A DNA stretch of 64,000 nucleotides, from NCBI RefSeq assembly GCF_004210375.1, contig NC_134825.1:7068001-7132000 (forward strand), in the 5' to 3' direction. Positions 10,440 to 21,775 of the stretch are shown piece after piece (the first letter of the stretch is position 1; each line of letters opens with the position of its first letter). Source of the DNA: Tachypleus tridentatus (lineage: Eukaryota; Arthropoda; Merostomata; Xiphosura; Limulidae). The notes beneath the pieces were generated by a model, which was given only the letters and a program-made list of their open reading frames with translations, searched no databases and had not been told where the DNA came from. A program made the position numbers and the translations under genes.

Positions 10440-11586
10440 AGTGGTTGTATAAGTAAGGTTTCTTTAATTTTGCGTTTGTTTCTTTATTTAGTATTTGAGT
10501 GTTTTCTATGGTTATGTTGTGTTTATTTGATTTGCAGTGTTCAAAAACGTGTGAAGGTGACTTTTTATGTTAACTGAATCTGGTTTCCATTTTTCTACTT
10601 GTTTCTCCAATATAGAAGTCGTGGCAGTTATCACATTATATTTTATAAATAATGTTGGTGTGGTGTTTGTCAGTGTAGTTTTTACATAGCATAGACCTTA
10701 GTTTTCTGCCTGGTTTTTGAATAAATTTGGTATTAACTGGAATGTCATATTTTGTTACTAGTTTTTGACAAATGTTGGTTATTTTTCTGCTGATGTCAGG
10801 AATATATGGTATGCAGCAGTATATGGTTTCGTGATTTTTTGATTCGTGAGATATATTTACTTTTGTTGGTTGATTTTGCTTTTTGTCTAGGTGTGTACGT
10901 ATAATGTTTTATACAGTTTGTGGAGGAAACTTATTGATGTTAATGGAATATTGTTTTATTTTGTCTAATTCATCGTTAAGTTTATCTGGTGAGCATAGTT
11001 TTATGGCTGTGTTTATTTGGTTTCTTAGTATGTTAAGTTTTTGTTTTGTTTCATGTGCTGAGTCCCAAGGAATGTATAGTCCAGTATGGGTGATTTTTCG
11101 GTGGATTTCTGTTTTGAATTGTGTGTCGGTTCTTGTAATTTTGAGGTTAAGAAATGATATTTGATTGCTTTCTTCCTGTTCACATGTGAAGTTAACGTTG
11201 GGATGTATAGAGTTAATGTGAATGAAAAAATTAAGTATGTGTTCTGTAGATTTGAATTCCGCAACCGTGTCATCTACATATCTGTACCAGTATAGTGGTG
11301 GATGTAAAGCTGTGTTAATTGCTTGTGTTTCAACTTGTGTCATAAAAATATTGGATAGAACTAGTGATACTGGGTTGCCCATGCTTAGGCCATTTGTTTG
11401 TATATAGTTGTGGTTGTTGAACATGAAGTTTGTCTTCATCGTGGTGAATTCTATGAGTGTTGCTAATTGGTTGCTGGGAATGTCTGTTGATGGGTTAGGG
11501 TCTCGGATATAGAGTTCTAAGGCTATCTTACAGGTTTCAGATGTTGGGACTTCTGTAAAGAGGGATATAACGTCGAAACTGGCCAT
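10440..11586 (-). pseudogene. Penelope reverse transcriptase plus GIY-YIG endonuclease
   Basis: From 11586 an open frame of 225 codons starts ASFDVISLFTEVP, the family's first catalytic Asp region. It continues through QTNGLSMGNPVS and YWYRYVDDTVAEF, the YVDD active site with its two aspartates, then FLNLKI. It stops at 10909. The same frame resumes past that stop and reaches CHDFYIG.TSRKMETRF around 10580-10650, the GIY-YIG motif that nicks target DNA in Penelope elements. The RT core is intact, but at least one stop and the missing N-terminus make it inactive. It is nearly identical in parts to the plus-strand copy at 58571-59630. Confidence 0.88.
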
Positions 11587-11867
11587 TAAGGCTTTATGAT
11601 TAAGTTGATTAAAATTATACTTGAAATTAAAAGAGTCTTTGATGAATGAGCTGGCTGATGTTACATATTTGGAGACTGACTATGTTATGTATTTACCAAG
11701 ATGTTAGGGTTGCTAACTGGTTTCTGGGAATGTTCATTGATGAGTTACACAACCCCTTCAAACATGTGGTTAGCTATCGGTCTTTCTTTAGCTGTTTTTA
11801 CATATATATTTTCTCTACAAGTGGGTTTTCTCGTCATCACTGATAACGACAGCAAGTTAAATGGAGA

Positions 11868-12126
11868 ACATTTGTTTGAATTTCACGCAAAGCTACACGA
11901 GGGCTATCTGCGTTAGTCGTCTCAGATTTAGCGATGTAAGACTAGAACGAAGGCATCTAGTCACCATCACCCATCACCAACCCTCGTGCTACTCTTTTAC
12001 CAACGAATAGTCACATTATAATGCCCCCACAGCTGAAAGGGCGAGCATGTTTGGTGTGATGGGGATTCAAACCCGTGACCCTCGGATTACGAGTCGAGTG
12101 CCTTAACCACCTAGTCATGCTGGGCC
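11868..12126 (-). repeat. tRNA-derived SINE, copy 5
   Basis: A reverse-oriented near-complete copy from TTTGTTTGAATTTCACGC to CATGCTGGGCC, inserted just beside the Penelope element. A short internal stretch (AGTGGGATTGACCG of other copies) is deleted. Confidence 0.93.
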
Positions 12127-13065
12127 TTAGTGCTTTTGACTAGAAGTTCTGAAAATTAGCTTAACTAACTAACAGACTCACTAACTCACTTTTGCACAAG
12201 CCGCTTTTTATGTATGACTGGATTTTTTTCCTAAATTATGGATAATTTTCCAGAAAGGCATTAAAGTCGTGCTCATGACGTGACATGAAACATCTTTCCA
12301 ACTGAAAAACAGCAACATTACGAAAAACATCGCGGTTTAAACGTACAGTTGCATAAGATACAACAATATCAATATGAACTAGTTATGTGACTTTAAAATG
12401 TGGTATTTCATAGACAATCATAAACGCAATAACGTGTGTATATACTTCCTAATCCATTTTTTTTTATTTTGAATTTAATCGTTTCAAGTCTCTAACCTTA
12501 CCTCTAACATTTTTATTAGTATAGATATAGATATCCAAAAGTTAATTAAGAATATTTCAAAAACATATTTATTGTTGTCATTATGGCACGGTTAATTAGT
12601 TTTCATCAAGTTATTATTGTTTGAAAGTAAAATGGTGTTCTTAGATAACAGTGCGGTTTCTTTTTTGTTCTGGTGGATAATGATAGTTTTGATTAACAAT
12701 GTGCGACACCTATCAGATAAAAAAAAATACAAAGGTGTTGCTAAGACTCATTTCTTTTGGTGTTATTCAAACGTCCCTTCGTACAAATGGTTGTATCATG
12801 TCTAGTGATTCACTGTAGGTGGCGCACAATGTTAAAACACTAAAAATGAATTGATTTCGTGCAACAACCAAAGAAAGTTGGCTATTGAACGTTCAGGTGA
12901 TTTGTTGGATTATTATCTTTGAACAGAACACGAGCAGGAAGTTTATGGACACAACAATGAACTCAAGAACAAACCTTTTCTCTGGTATTAAACAGAAAGG
13001 ATGTACACACGTATTGTACTAAACATGTGCATGTGTGTAATTGTTAAGTACAAATGGGCAACTGA
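12127..13065. other. No gene recognised
   Basis: AT-rich and single-copy as far as can be seen in this window. No domain-bearing frame, RNA gene or repeat is recognised. Confidence 0.4.
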
Positions 13066-13067
13066 AA

Positions 13068-13292
13068 TAGTTTATATATTACTAAGCTAAATCCTAGACA
13101 AACTCTATGGAGTTTATATGTTACTATAAATCCCAGACATACTCTTTAGGATTGATATATTACTAAACTAAATCCCAGACATACCCTTTAGGGTTGATAT
13201 ATTACTGAGCTAAATTCTAAATACACTCTTTAGGGTTGATATATTACTAAGCTAAATTCTAAATACACTCTTTAGGGTTGATATATTACTTC
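13068..13292. repeat. Tandem repeat, about 47-bp unit, around 5 copies
   Basis: The unit holds TTGATATATTACTAAGCTAA, ATTCTAAATACACTCTTTAG and GG. The last copies are nearly identical and the first two diverged, the usual pattern of growth at one end. Confidence 0.85.
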
Positions 13293-13810
13293 ATATTACT
13301 TTCAAAACTCTTCGTTTATTTGCACTTCTTAGGAACAGTACAAACTACGCCTAAATCCGAATGTCGTTCCACTTACCTTTGTGGAATCTATGTACGTTTT
13401 ACTTTATCGATGAATCATTACCATCCTAATAAAGTTTTCTTTCTGTTATACGTTTTCGGGCTTATGACACCAAAAACCGGATTTCGATTTCCCGCAGTGG
13501 GCACAACATACAACCTAATATAATCTTTACTCTAAAACAAAGTCTACATAGTTATTAAAGTCATGGTAAAATGTAGGAAAACTAACAGCCCTCTGAATCA
13601 TTGACCATTCTTTAAAATCACTCTGGAAAGGATATACGTTGAGAAGTCATAAAAGCAGTTAAATTTAGACATTTAGGTTTAAATTAGTAAAGAAAAACAC
13701 ACTGTTGTGAATGTCAAAGTGAAGAAATTCAACCAAGTGTGGGTTAACGTTGGGAGTAACTATGACTCTCTTGTTTCAAATTACCCAATTTTACATCAGG
13801 GTCGAGGAAA

Positions 13811-14004
13811 ATACGGCTGGATAGAGGACAGCCTGTAACTAAATACGGCTGGATAGAGGACACCCTGTAACTAAACACGGCTGGCTAGAGGACACCCTGT
13901 AACTAAACACGGCTGGATATAGGACAGCCTGTAACTAAACATGGCTGGATAGAAGACACCTTGTAACTAAACACGGCTGGATAGAGGACAGCCTGTAACT
14001 AAAC
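13811..14004. repeat. 32-bp tandem repeat, 6 copies, 5' of R2 element
   Basis: The unit is CGGCTGGATAGAGGACAGCC then TGTAACTAAATA, with starts at 13814, 13846, 13878, 13910, 13942 and 13974. It ends exactly where the more GC-rich R2-like leader begins, so it may be part of the element's 5' end or an old target-site array. Confidence 0.9.
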
Positions 14005-14209
14005 TTTCGCACCTACTCGCCGCCCACTCCATGTCCACGGTCAGGGGTAGTAAACCTCAGATTAGGGACGGCAACCATTTAAACCGTGATGAGGACTTAC
14101 CGCACTCATCAGCTATTCGAGTACCCGGTAAGGGGTTGTAACCCTACCCTGTATCAGCATTTTATGGGGACCTGGCCGACCCTATATCAGAGCAGGCCAT
14201 TTTATAAAT

Positions 14210-14900
14210 ATGGATAAAAGTACATTGGATAATAGCTATGGTTTGGCGTCTGTGGGGTGTCAGGGTGGTGGTCAAACCCAAGCTACTTGGCACCAACCGG
14301 GGATAGCAGCTTCCAAGCGATCCCCTGGCAACGAAGGAAAGGATAGCCTTCCATCGGACTATTCCAACACCACTTCACATGCCTTCCATCAGGCTATTCC
14401 AACACTACTTCACATACCAAAAGTGAATCTGGTGCAACTGACATTACTATCACAGAGGTGAACAACACAAGTTATATTTCCCAGTATAGCGAGGCAAGTG
14501 ACGACCATACCTCTTCCGTGGATGGTATCAACCCTATTAATGACAGTCCCTGAACTACACAGGTGGAGGGTTCAAGTTATAAAATCTCACCCAACGAGAG
14601 AAATGGCAGTTACAAACTGAGAGAAGGAGCAGATATCTCCACAGAACGAGTAGGCACAACAATGTTTGTGAATCTACCCATAAGGAAAATGGTATGTGGC
14701 TTGTGTCGACATAAGTTTTCAGCTTTTCCCAAGTTTGCATCCCACCTGGCAAACAAACATAACTCGTTGGTACAAGCACGTAAATTCTGTGAGAAGACGA
14801 TAGGAACCATCACGTTATTACTTGTCATGTTCCCAAGTGTTCCTATCGGCGAACTTTGATGTTCGCGGCAGATTCTTACAGCTTCGGCTGCGGGATCTAA
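14210..14900 (+). pseudogene. R2 ORF, N-terminal region with C2H2 finger
   Basis: The start ATG at 14210 opens an 83-codon frame without recognisable domains; within it a segment (CTTCCATC.GGCTATTCCAAC) is duplicated. After a frame change, 14563 onward reads to a C2H2 finger at about 14693-14758: CGLCRHKFSAFPKFASHLANKH, Cys-x2-Cys-x12-His-x4-His (given here only as spacing plus key residues C, C, H, H). This is the type of DNA-binding finger found before the RT of R2 proteins. The frame then shifts again toward the next finger. Confidence 0.7.
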
Positions 14901-15694
14901 TAAAAAAGAAATTAAAGACAAGGTCAGGCTTATCTCAACATAAGAGACGTCGGCATCCTACTATCAGAAATGTCGAGCGTATACTATCCCAAGGAGTCAA
15001 CGCGCCGCCGGAGCACCCCCGCTGGGTAGTATGGTCCGAAAGAGCTACGGACCCTGTGCGATGTGGAAGTAGTATATTTGGGCCGAAAGAACATCTACCC
15101 GGAAAACTCCTAAACAACTCTCAAACAAGCGCCTTGACCTCAATAAAATTCAACCGCCCGTCTGTACTGATTCAAATACTACCTGGAGTCGTGGAGATCC
15201 TGTTGATGTCGTACAGTTTGAGGAACTCAATTGGGAAGGGATACTTCTCCCTGAACAAAGTTCAAATACTACCTGGAGTCGTGGAGATCCTGTTGATGTC
15301 GTACAGTTTGAGGAACTCAATTGGGAAGGGATACTTCTCCCTGAACAAAGTTCAAATACTACCTGGAGTCGTGGAGATCCTGTTGATGTCGTACAGTTTG
15401 AGGAACTCAATTGGGAAGGGATACTTCTCCCTGAACAAAGTTCAAATACTACCTGGAGTCGTGGAGATCCTGTTGATGTCGTACAGTTTGAGGAACTCAA
15501 TTGGGAAGGGATACTTCTCCCTGAACAAAGTTCAAATACTACCTGGAGTCGTGGAGATCCTGTTGATGTCGTACAGTTTGAGGAACTCAATTGGGAAGGG
15601 ATACTTCTCCCTGAACAAAGTTCAAATTCTATCCGTACTTCAATCAGCTGAGAGATCAGAAGGCACTCGACGAAGCAACATGACGGAAGGTTGA
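14822..15694 (+). pseudogene. R2 ORF, finger tail and expanded 30-residue repeat region
   Basis: The beginning has KTRSGLSQHKRRRHP, the second half of an R2-type zinc finger with its His pair, followed by a linker. From 15171 to 15620 the frame runs through five exact 90-bp units. Because 90 is divisible by three, several frames remain open through the array on both strands, and the long opposite-strand frame is an artefact of that. One of the alternative plus frames (WSRGDPVDVVQFEELNWEGI) looks more protein-like than the one joined to the finger, suggesting a frameshift before the array. The function of this linker is unknown. Confidence 0.65.
15171..15620. repeat. 90-bp tandem repeat, 5 perfect copies
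   Basis: Five identical copies begin at 15171, 15261, 15351, 15441 and 15531 with TTCAAATACTACCTGGAGTC. A sixth begins at 15621 but diverges after a few bases. The perfect identity contrasts with the many mutations around it, so the expansion (or an assembly error) is much younger than the decay of the element. Confidence 0.98.
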
Positions 15695-15808
15695 AATAGT
15701 AACTAAAGAATGAGTTGACGAGCTTTTCCATTCACAGGCGTCTTGAAACAACAAAATATTCTCAAAGCGGGCAATTAAAAACCCTAAACCTTCTCGAAAC
15801 TATACAAA

Positions 15809-17260
15809 ATGCGTCTCCATCGAGTGGAACATTTTGAAAGGTTCCAGGAAATGTTCGATTCTGAACGCAAACGCCTAGCTGAGGAAATATTAGATGGCCG
15901 GAATGCAGTCCAATGTAGCCTTAGTAAAGATCAGGTGAAAGACCACTACGATCAGGTATATGATGTTGTAACATCAATTTTGACGAATGTCCGTTACCAC
16001 CCAGGTCAAACAACACTGATATTCTGGAACTTCTAACACCAGGTGAAGTGAGGGCAGCACTTCAAGTTGTGAAGAAAGGGGCAGCTGGTCTCAATAACAT
16101 CACTCTTCTGTTCCTACTCAAACGTCTCAAGTATGGCATAGATGTTTCCTTGACAACTGTGTTTAATCTCTGGCAATCCTCTGGTCGCATTCCCGGATGT
16201 ATGAAAGTGAATAAGTCGGTGCTCATTCCGAAAGAAAAGAGTAATCTGCACGATGTAAAAAACTGGAGGCTGATCACAATTTCATCCATTGTGCTTCGAC
16301 TATATTCTAGGATAATGGTTCGCAGCCTCGAGCAGACAGTGCAGATAAATCCAAGACAGCGCGAAGTTATTCCTCAGGCTGGTTGTAGAGATAACTTATT
16401 CCTGCTCCAGTCTATCATGAGGATGGCCAAGCAACATGAGACTCTGTGTCTGGCTTTCCTTGACTTGTTACAAAGTCTTTGATACAGTTGGCCACAAATA
16501 CTTTTTTGCCAGCCTTGATAGATTCATAGTTCATCCACATTTCATCTAGATTGTGGAGAACATGTGCAATGGTGGTACCACAACCTATCGAGTAGGTATG
16601 CAAAATGCCTTCCCAATAAACCTACTCAAAGATGTCAAACAAGGAGACCCAATGTCGCCCATTCTGTTTAATATTGTTCTGGACCCTCTTCTACGAAAAC
16701 TTGAAGAGAAGTAGGCTGAGGCATATTGCTAAGCAGGAAACTGGAACCAGTCTCATATGCTGATGATATGGCAGTCCTGGCAAAAGACCATGCCAGTCTT
16801 CAAGCAATGTTAAGCATAGTGAATGAATACTGTTTGGGTAACGGCCTCGGTCTCAACATCTCTAAGAATGCCGGAATGCTGATTAGAGGGTCCAATAAGA
16901 TCTTCACTGTTAACGACGGCCCTCATTGGTCAGTCAATAGTGACACACTCTCAATGATCGGACCCAAACAGTCGTATCGATATCTTGGAGCAAGCATTTG
17001 TCCATGGACAGGAGTCTACAGCGAGCCTGTGAAACCAACCCTTGAGAAATGCATAAACAATATCTCTAACACACCCCTCAAACAACACCATAGGGTGGAA
17101 ATGCTCTGTATATTTGCTGTGCCCTGGCTTTTATACCAACTTGAACTGGGCAAAATTGATTTCAGATTGTTAAAAAAACTAGACAATCTTATAAAAAAGA
17201 CTGTGAAAAACTGGTGTCATCTACCAGCCTGCACGGCCGACGGTTTGCTCCACTAACGTC
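15809..17260 (+). pseudogene. R2 reverse transcriptase domain
   Basis: This region is read in several frames. 15809-16036 holds ERFQEMFDSERKRLAEEILDG, the pre-RT helix region. 16048-16482 holds GRIPGCMKVNKSVLIPK, then KNWRLITISSIVLRLYSRI (the 'W.PI...S' RT motif) and FLD, the first catalytic Asp. After a frameshift, KQGDPMSPILFNIVLDPLL lies at about 16635-16690. 16726-17256 holds VSYADDMAVLAKD, the YADD active site, and the thumb region with YRYLGASI. All core RT motifs are recognisable and the active-site aspartates are kept, but at least three breaks make it non-functional. Confidence 0.85.
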
Positions 17261-17283
17261 ATCGTGATAGGGGTCTAGCAATT

Positions 17284-18115
17284 ATGAAGCTGGAGTCTCT
17301 TGTTCCAATGTTAAAGATGAAAATATATTTGAGACTCATTTATTCATCGGACAAAGTAACATCTAACTTAGCAGAAGAAGATGGTTTGCTGGGAGCCATC
17401 AAGATTATTGCCACGGAAGCCGGACTTTCGATCCTTAAGTCTGACCAGAGATCCAGAGCATATCATTATAATTGGAGAGATATGGAAAGGAAAACTGGGA
17501 AAGACTAGCCCTGTAGAGCTTTTCAAAGGCTTAACATCTGCCAATCACTGGTTACCTAAACCTGTTGGTATGAAAGCCCACCAATGGGTAATCTAGCGAT
17601 AAGGGCAAATGTATACCCTACAAAAGAGGTCCTCAGTAAAGGTAAACTCAGTAAGAACAAGGAACCTGCCACATGTTGGGGCTGTACAGCCACGAGAGAG
17701 ACCCTATGTCGCCTTAGCAGTCAATGTTCGAAGTTGAAGTCAGTGACAATACGCCGTTACAATAAGATCTATGACCACTTGTAAAAGAGGCCTCCTATAA
17801 AGGTTCTACTAGAATCCACCTTCGAGGTAGAAAATGGAAAACGCCGATGACCGAATCTGATCTTCCATGGTGATAATACAGCGGTGGTTGTTGACGTGAT
17901 GGTTCTTTATGAACTCATGTATAACTTGTTTAAAGAAGCATAAGAATCAAAGGTCTCTAGATATGAAAATTTAGCACCTTAAGTAAAAGTTCTCACAGGT
18001 GCTATTTCCGTTGTATTTTACGGTCTCCCAGTAGGTACCCGCGGTGCTTGGTTGCCTGAAAACACAGAAGTCCTAGCAGACCTAGACACTAGTCTAAGTG
18101 TTTCGAAGAGTTCTG
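17284..18115 (+). pseudogene. R2 C-terminal knuckle and restriction-like endonuclease
   Basis: Frames at 17284-17508 and 17584-17784 continue the thumb and reach RANVYPTKEVLSKGK, then CWGCTATRETLCRLSSQC. The family's CCHC knuckle is Cys-x2-Cys...His-x4-Cys; here the His position reads Arg, so the knuckle is broken. Around 17850-17910 another frame gives PNLIFHGDNTAVVVDVMVLYE in essence (PxL...D..VVVDV...YE). This is the restriction-like endonuclease motif PD..D, with the first Asp mutated to Asn. Near 18040 the conserved GLPVGTRGAWLPEN tail follows. The order fixes the element's orientation. Confidence 0.75.
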
Positions 18116-18325
18116 TTTAAGCGTACAATCCTCTATACGGTTGACATCCTATGGAAAGCGAATAATGAAGAACATCTCGCTTGGTACGAATTGTCGACTT
18201 CATTCGATGTATTCTCGCATCAAGTCCTTCATGTTTCAACATCCGGCATCTGTCGGTATCGTCAACCCTGACGTAAAGTTGGGTAATTTGAAATATCGAT
18301 AGCCAAGTGGAGTTAGTTAGTTAGA

Positions 18326-18575
18326 TAGCCACACGAGGGCTATCTTCGCTAGCCGTCCCTAATTTAGCAGTATTAGACTAGAGAGAATGCAGCTAGTAAT
18401 AACCACCCACCACCAACTCCTGAACTACTTATTCACTGACGAATAGTGGGACTGACTGTCATATTATAACGTCAGCACTGCTGAGAGGACGAGCGTGTTT
18501 GGTATGACGAGGATTAACACCTCCGACTCTCAGATAACGAATCCAGCACCTTGACCCTCTGGCCATACTGCAGAG
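18326..18575 (-). repeat. tRNA-derived SINE, copy 6
   Basis: A reverse copy starting GATAGCCACACGAGGGC and ending in the degraded head CTCTGGCCATACTG. It lies immediately 3' of the R2 element and lacks the usual tail. Confidence 0.88.
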
Positions 18576-19415
18576 TTAGAAGTCTGTGCTTACATACGGG
18601 TCTTATTTGACGTAGTGTTTCGATAGGGAGAAGTCGCTAAAGCGTTGGGCTTAAGACAGTCGTTATTGAAATCGCTCTGCAATGAATAAAGTCTAGACTT
18701 TACAAATATGTTAATATCCGAAAGTAAGCGAGTAAGCAATTAAGATATTGTTCCAAGAATGTGTTAAGATCACGATAAACAATTTATAGAATATTGTTGG
18801 AAGAATGAACTACGATCAGGAGAAGCAAGCTACAAGATAATCTTGGTAGAATATGCTAAGATCATGATAAATAATTTACAACATGTTGTTGGAAGTATGT
18901 GTTAAAATCATATAAGCAAAATACAAAATGTTATTAGAAGAATGTGATAAGTTTACGTTTAGAAACTTATTGGACTTTATTGGAAAAATATCTGCAGAAA
19001 TTTTAATATTTTATACAAGTGTTTAAAGAACAAAATCGAATTTTAGATTAACATTGGGTTGTCAAGCATCAAATGAAAAAAAAAAACAACAACACACGAA
19101 TATACAAATGGCTGTGGAAGATATTACGAATGCGAAGGCCATTTACAACCGTGAAATAATATTTTATAAGCTATAAAAAAGTTCTGTCTTTGCTGTGTCC
19201 ATCACAAGTATCGAAACCCGGTTTTTGTGATCCTTCAGACTTACAAATGAGACACTGTAGAGGGGATAAGAGCTATTATTTTTTGATTAACATCATTCTA
19301 AAGACGACAGCTAATATTATTTCAACAGTGAAGAGAGAGGAAATTGGTCAGAATATTTCCAAATACTACAGATTATATGATTTGAACACTGCAAAAAGAT
19401 AAATATGGCAATACC
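18576..19415. other. No gene; diffuse AT-rich repeats
   Basis: Between 18750 and 18960 the phrases GTTAAGATCATGATAAA and AATATTGTTGGAAGAATG recur at about 60-bp intervals, giving a decayed tandem array. Nothing coding is recognised. Confidence 0.5.
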
Positions 19416-19454
19416 TCATTTCATGTGACACAGAGTAGAGAGGTGATAATAATA

Positions 19455-20166
19455 ACACACCAATATAAAGACTATAGTCTACGTGATACAGGATAAAGAG
19501 GTGAAGATAACAATCTACCTCCACACACTACAGCTCATGTGATTTGAACAGTGCAGTATACCAATATAGAGACTATAGTCTACGTAATACAGGGTAAAGA
19601 GGTGAAGATAACAATCTACCTTTACACACTACAGCTCATGTGATTTAAACAGTGCAGTACACCAATATAGAGACTATAGTCTACGTGATACAGGATAAAG
19701 AGGTTAATATAACAATCTACCTCCACACACTACAGCTCATGTGATTTAAACAGTGCAGTACACCAATATAGAGACTATAGTCTACGTGATACAGGATAAA
19801 GAGGTGAAGATAACAATCTACCTCCACACACTACAGCTCATGTGATTTAAACAGTGCAGTACACCAATATAGAGACTATAGTCTACGTGATACAGGATAA
19901 AGAGGTGAAGATAACAATCTACCTCCACACACTACAGCTCATGTGATTTAAACAGTGCAGTACACCAATATAGAGACTATAGTCTACGTGATACAGGATA
20001 AAGAGGTGAATATAACAATCTACCTCCACACACTACAGCTCATGTGATTTAAACAGTGCAGTATACCAATATAGAGACTATAGTCTACGTGATACAGGGT
20101 AAAGGGGTGAAGATAACAATATACCTCCACACACTACAGCTCATGTGATTTAAACAGTGCAGAGAG
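19455..20166. repeat. 101-bp tandem repeat, 7 copies
   Basis: Unit landmarks are CCAATATAGAGACTATAGTC, TACGTGATACAGGATAAAGA, GGTGAAGATAACAATCTACC and TCCACACACTACAGCTCATG, starting at 19460, 19561, 19662, 19763, 19864, 19965 and 20066. Differences are few, with single substitutions per copy. Confidence 0.97.
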
Positions 20167-20530
20167 ATAGAAAGATGGCAATAAACAATAATTTCATTAT
20201 TTATATATAATGTTTAAAAACTGGAAACATAAAAGCTACTAATATTTAATGAAAGATTGGTAATAATTCATGTTGTAACGGATTTAATATTATTCTAACA
20301 GCTTTGCTTGTTTTGGTTTAATATATATTTATGTTATAAATATGTATTGCGCAAGTTCTACTTGTTTTCTTAATTTGTCGAAGATTTTCGTGAGTAAAAA
20401 CTAACAATACATGTTTTACAAAACTACGAGGGTATCTTTCAGTATTATTGCCAACTTAACTTTCTAGAATCTCGCCTTAAGGTTTGTTTATACATCAACA
20501 AGAGGAGATAAAGATATAATAATACTGTTA

Positions 20531-20718
20531 GTCAGGTACAGCTAGTATATATACCATCGCCAACTATTGAGATACTCTTTTACAAACGAATAGTGGGTTT
20601 GACTGTCACATTATAACGTACCCACGGCTTGAAGAACGAGCAACTTTGATGTGACGAGGATTCGATCCCGCGAACCTCGGTTTACGAGTCGAGGGGCCTT
20701 AACCACTTAGCAATGCAT
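20531..20718 (-). repeat. tRNA-derived SINE, copy 7, diverged
   Basis: A reverse, 3'-truncated and strongly diverged copy. It keeps TACTCTTTTACAAACGAATA and GTGGGTTTGACTGTCACATT, and the tRNA-like head GATTCGATCCCGCGAACC. Confidence 0.85.
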
Positions 20719-20978
20719 ATTCATAGCATATTCATTTCTAGACTAGATAGAATACTGAATATAATTTGTAAGTTTGTAAAACTTTTGTATATAAAGATAG
20801 CATATAAAGATTATTATTTGTAATAACCGTTATTATAAATTGTATTGTTGTTTGTATATTAAAAAATGTTTGTGTTGAGAAAGAAAATTGTGTGTATCAA
20901 TCTTGTTGGCTAATATCATAAATTCGATACGTATTAACATTTAATTAACTTACAAATTAAAATTTCTGGCTATTTGAA

Positions 20979-21143
20979 ATTGTAATACGTAACGAACATT
21001 GCATAATAAATCGGAGAGACTCGTTCAAGATAGATTGTAATACGTAACGAACATTGCATAATAAATCGGAGAGACTCGTTCAAGATAGATTGTAATACGT
21101 AACGAACATTGCATAATAAATCGGAGAGACTCGTTCAAGATAG
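20979..21143. repeat. 55-bp tandem repeat, 3 perfect copies
   Basis: Starts are at 20979, 21034 and 21089 with ATTGTAATACGTAACGAACA. A fourth start at 21144 diverges at once. Confidence 0.97.
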
Positions 21144-21619
21144 ATTGATATACGTAAAAATGTATTTGAATAACTCTTTTTCCGAAATAATGACAAAAAT
21201 TTTACTTTTAAAAATATGTACAATAATTCCAAATTAAACATTTTAATTTCGGTGAAAATATTTATTTACCTTTATGTTTGTTTTCACTCTATGTACTCGA
21301 TTATCTTTTAAATAGTGTTAGCTTATGTGTGCAATAGTTCTTTTTTCTGTGATTATTTATTTATGTGTATCATGGGACACAAGGGTGTTTTTCTTTGCAA
21401 ATAAATATTTGTAGATAATTCGGCATATTTAGCAAGGCTTTTTGGGCCCGAAGAATATACACATTTCCAGGATATCCCCAGCGGATCCAAAATGATTAGC
21501 ATGCCTCGTGTTGTATATAAATTATTGAAATGTATAAGTAATAAATAAATGTATAAATAACTTAAAAGATATTCGATTTTTAAGTTGGCAGATGCTCTTA
21601 AATTTGGTAAAAAGAATGA

Positions 21620-21775
21620 AAATAAACTACATTAAATAAACTATAAAATAAAACTATACTAAATAAATTATACAATAAACTACACTAAATAAACTATAAA
21701 ATAAAACTATACTAAATAAATTATACAATAAACTACACTAAATAAACTATAAAATAAACTATACTAAATATCTCT
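21620..21775. repeat. AT-rich tandem repeat (ACTAAATAAACTATA-type)
   Basis: The short unit ACTATACTAAATAAATTATA / CAATAAACTACACTAAATAA repeats about three times. It is a low-complexity minisatellite. Confidence 0.85.

Larger units (their letters stand above)
10186..11844 (-). mobile_element. Penelope-like retroelement, truncated, with TSD
   Basis: A minus-strand element bounded by the short duplication AACGACAG at 10178-10185 and 11845-11852. Both ends carry the Penelope terminal sequence in inverted orientation: GGTTTGGGTTGAGAAAAT near 10210, and CTACAAGTGGGTTTTCTCG near 11816. Between them lie reverse transcriptase and a GIY-YIG segment. It is about 1.7 kb and the N-terminal part of the usual protein is missing. 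The palindromic units at 5605, 27419 and 42587 are deletion derivatives of the same family. A sister copy lies at 58391-59834. Confidence 0.88.
14005..18310 (+). mobile_element. R2-clade non-LTR retrotransposon, degenerate
   Basis: About 4.3 kb with the ordered domains of R2-clade elements: N-terminal zinc fingers (14690-14960), an RT with GDP..P and YADD motifs (15809-17260), a C-terminal CxxC knuckle (about 17670-17720) and a restriction-like endonuclease (17850-18110). Its base composition is less AT-rich than the flanks. Frameshifts and stops occur throughout. R2 elements normally sit in 28S rDNA, but I see no rDNA on either side, so this is an ectopic copy or an R2-related lineage with another target. 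Zinc-finger-rich R2 elements are known from horseshoe crabs. The boundaries are estimates. Confidence 0.8.

Noticed and set aside
10883-11164. 93-codon open frame on the plus strand
   Set aside because: Shadow of the Penelope reverse transcriptase on the opposite strand.
15150-15731. 193-codon open frame on the minus strand across the 90-bp array
   Set aside because: It is produced by five identical in-frame repeats of an R2 element; outside the array the frame has no domain and ends at once.
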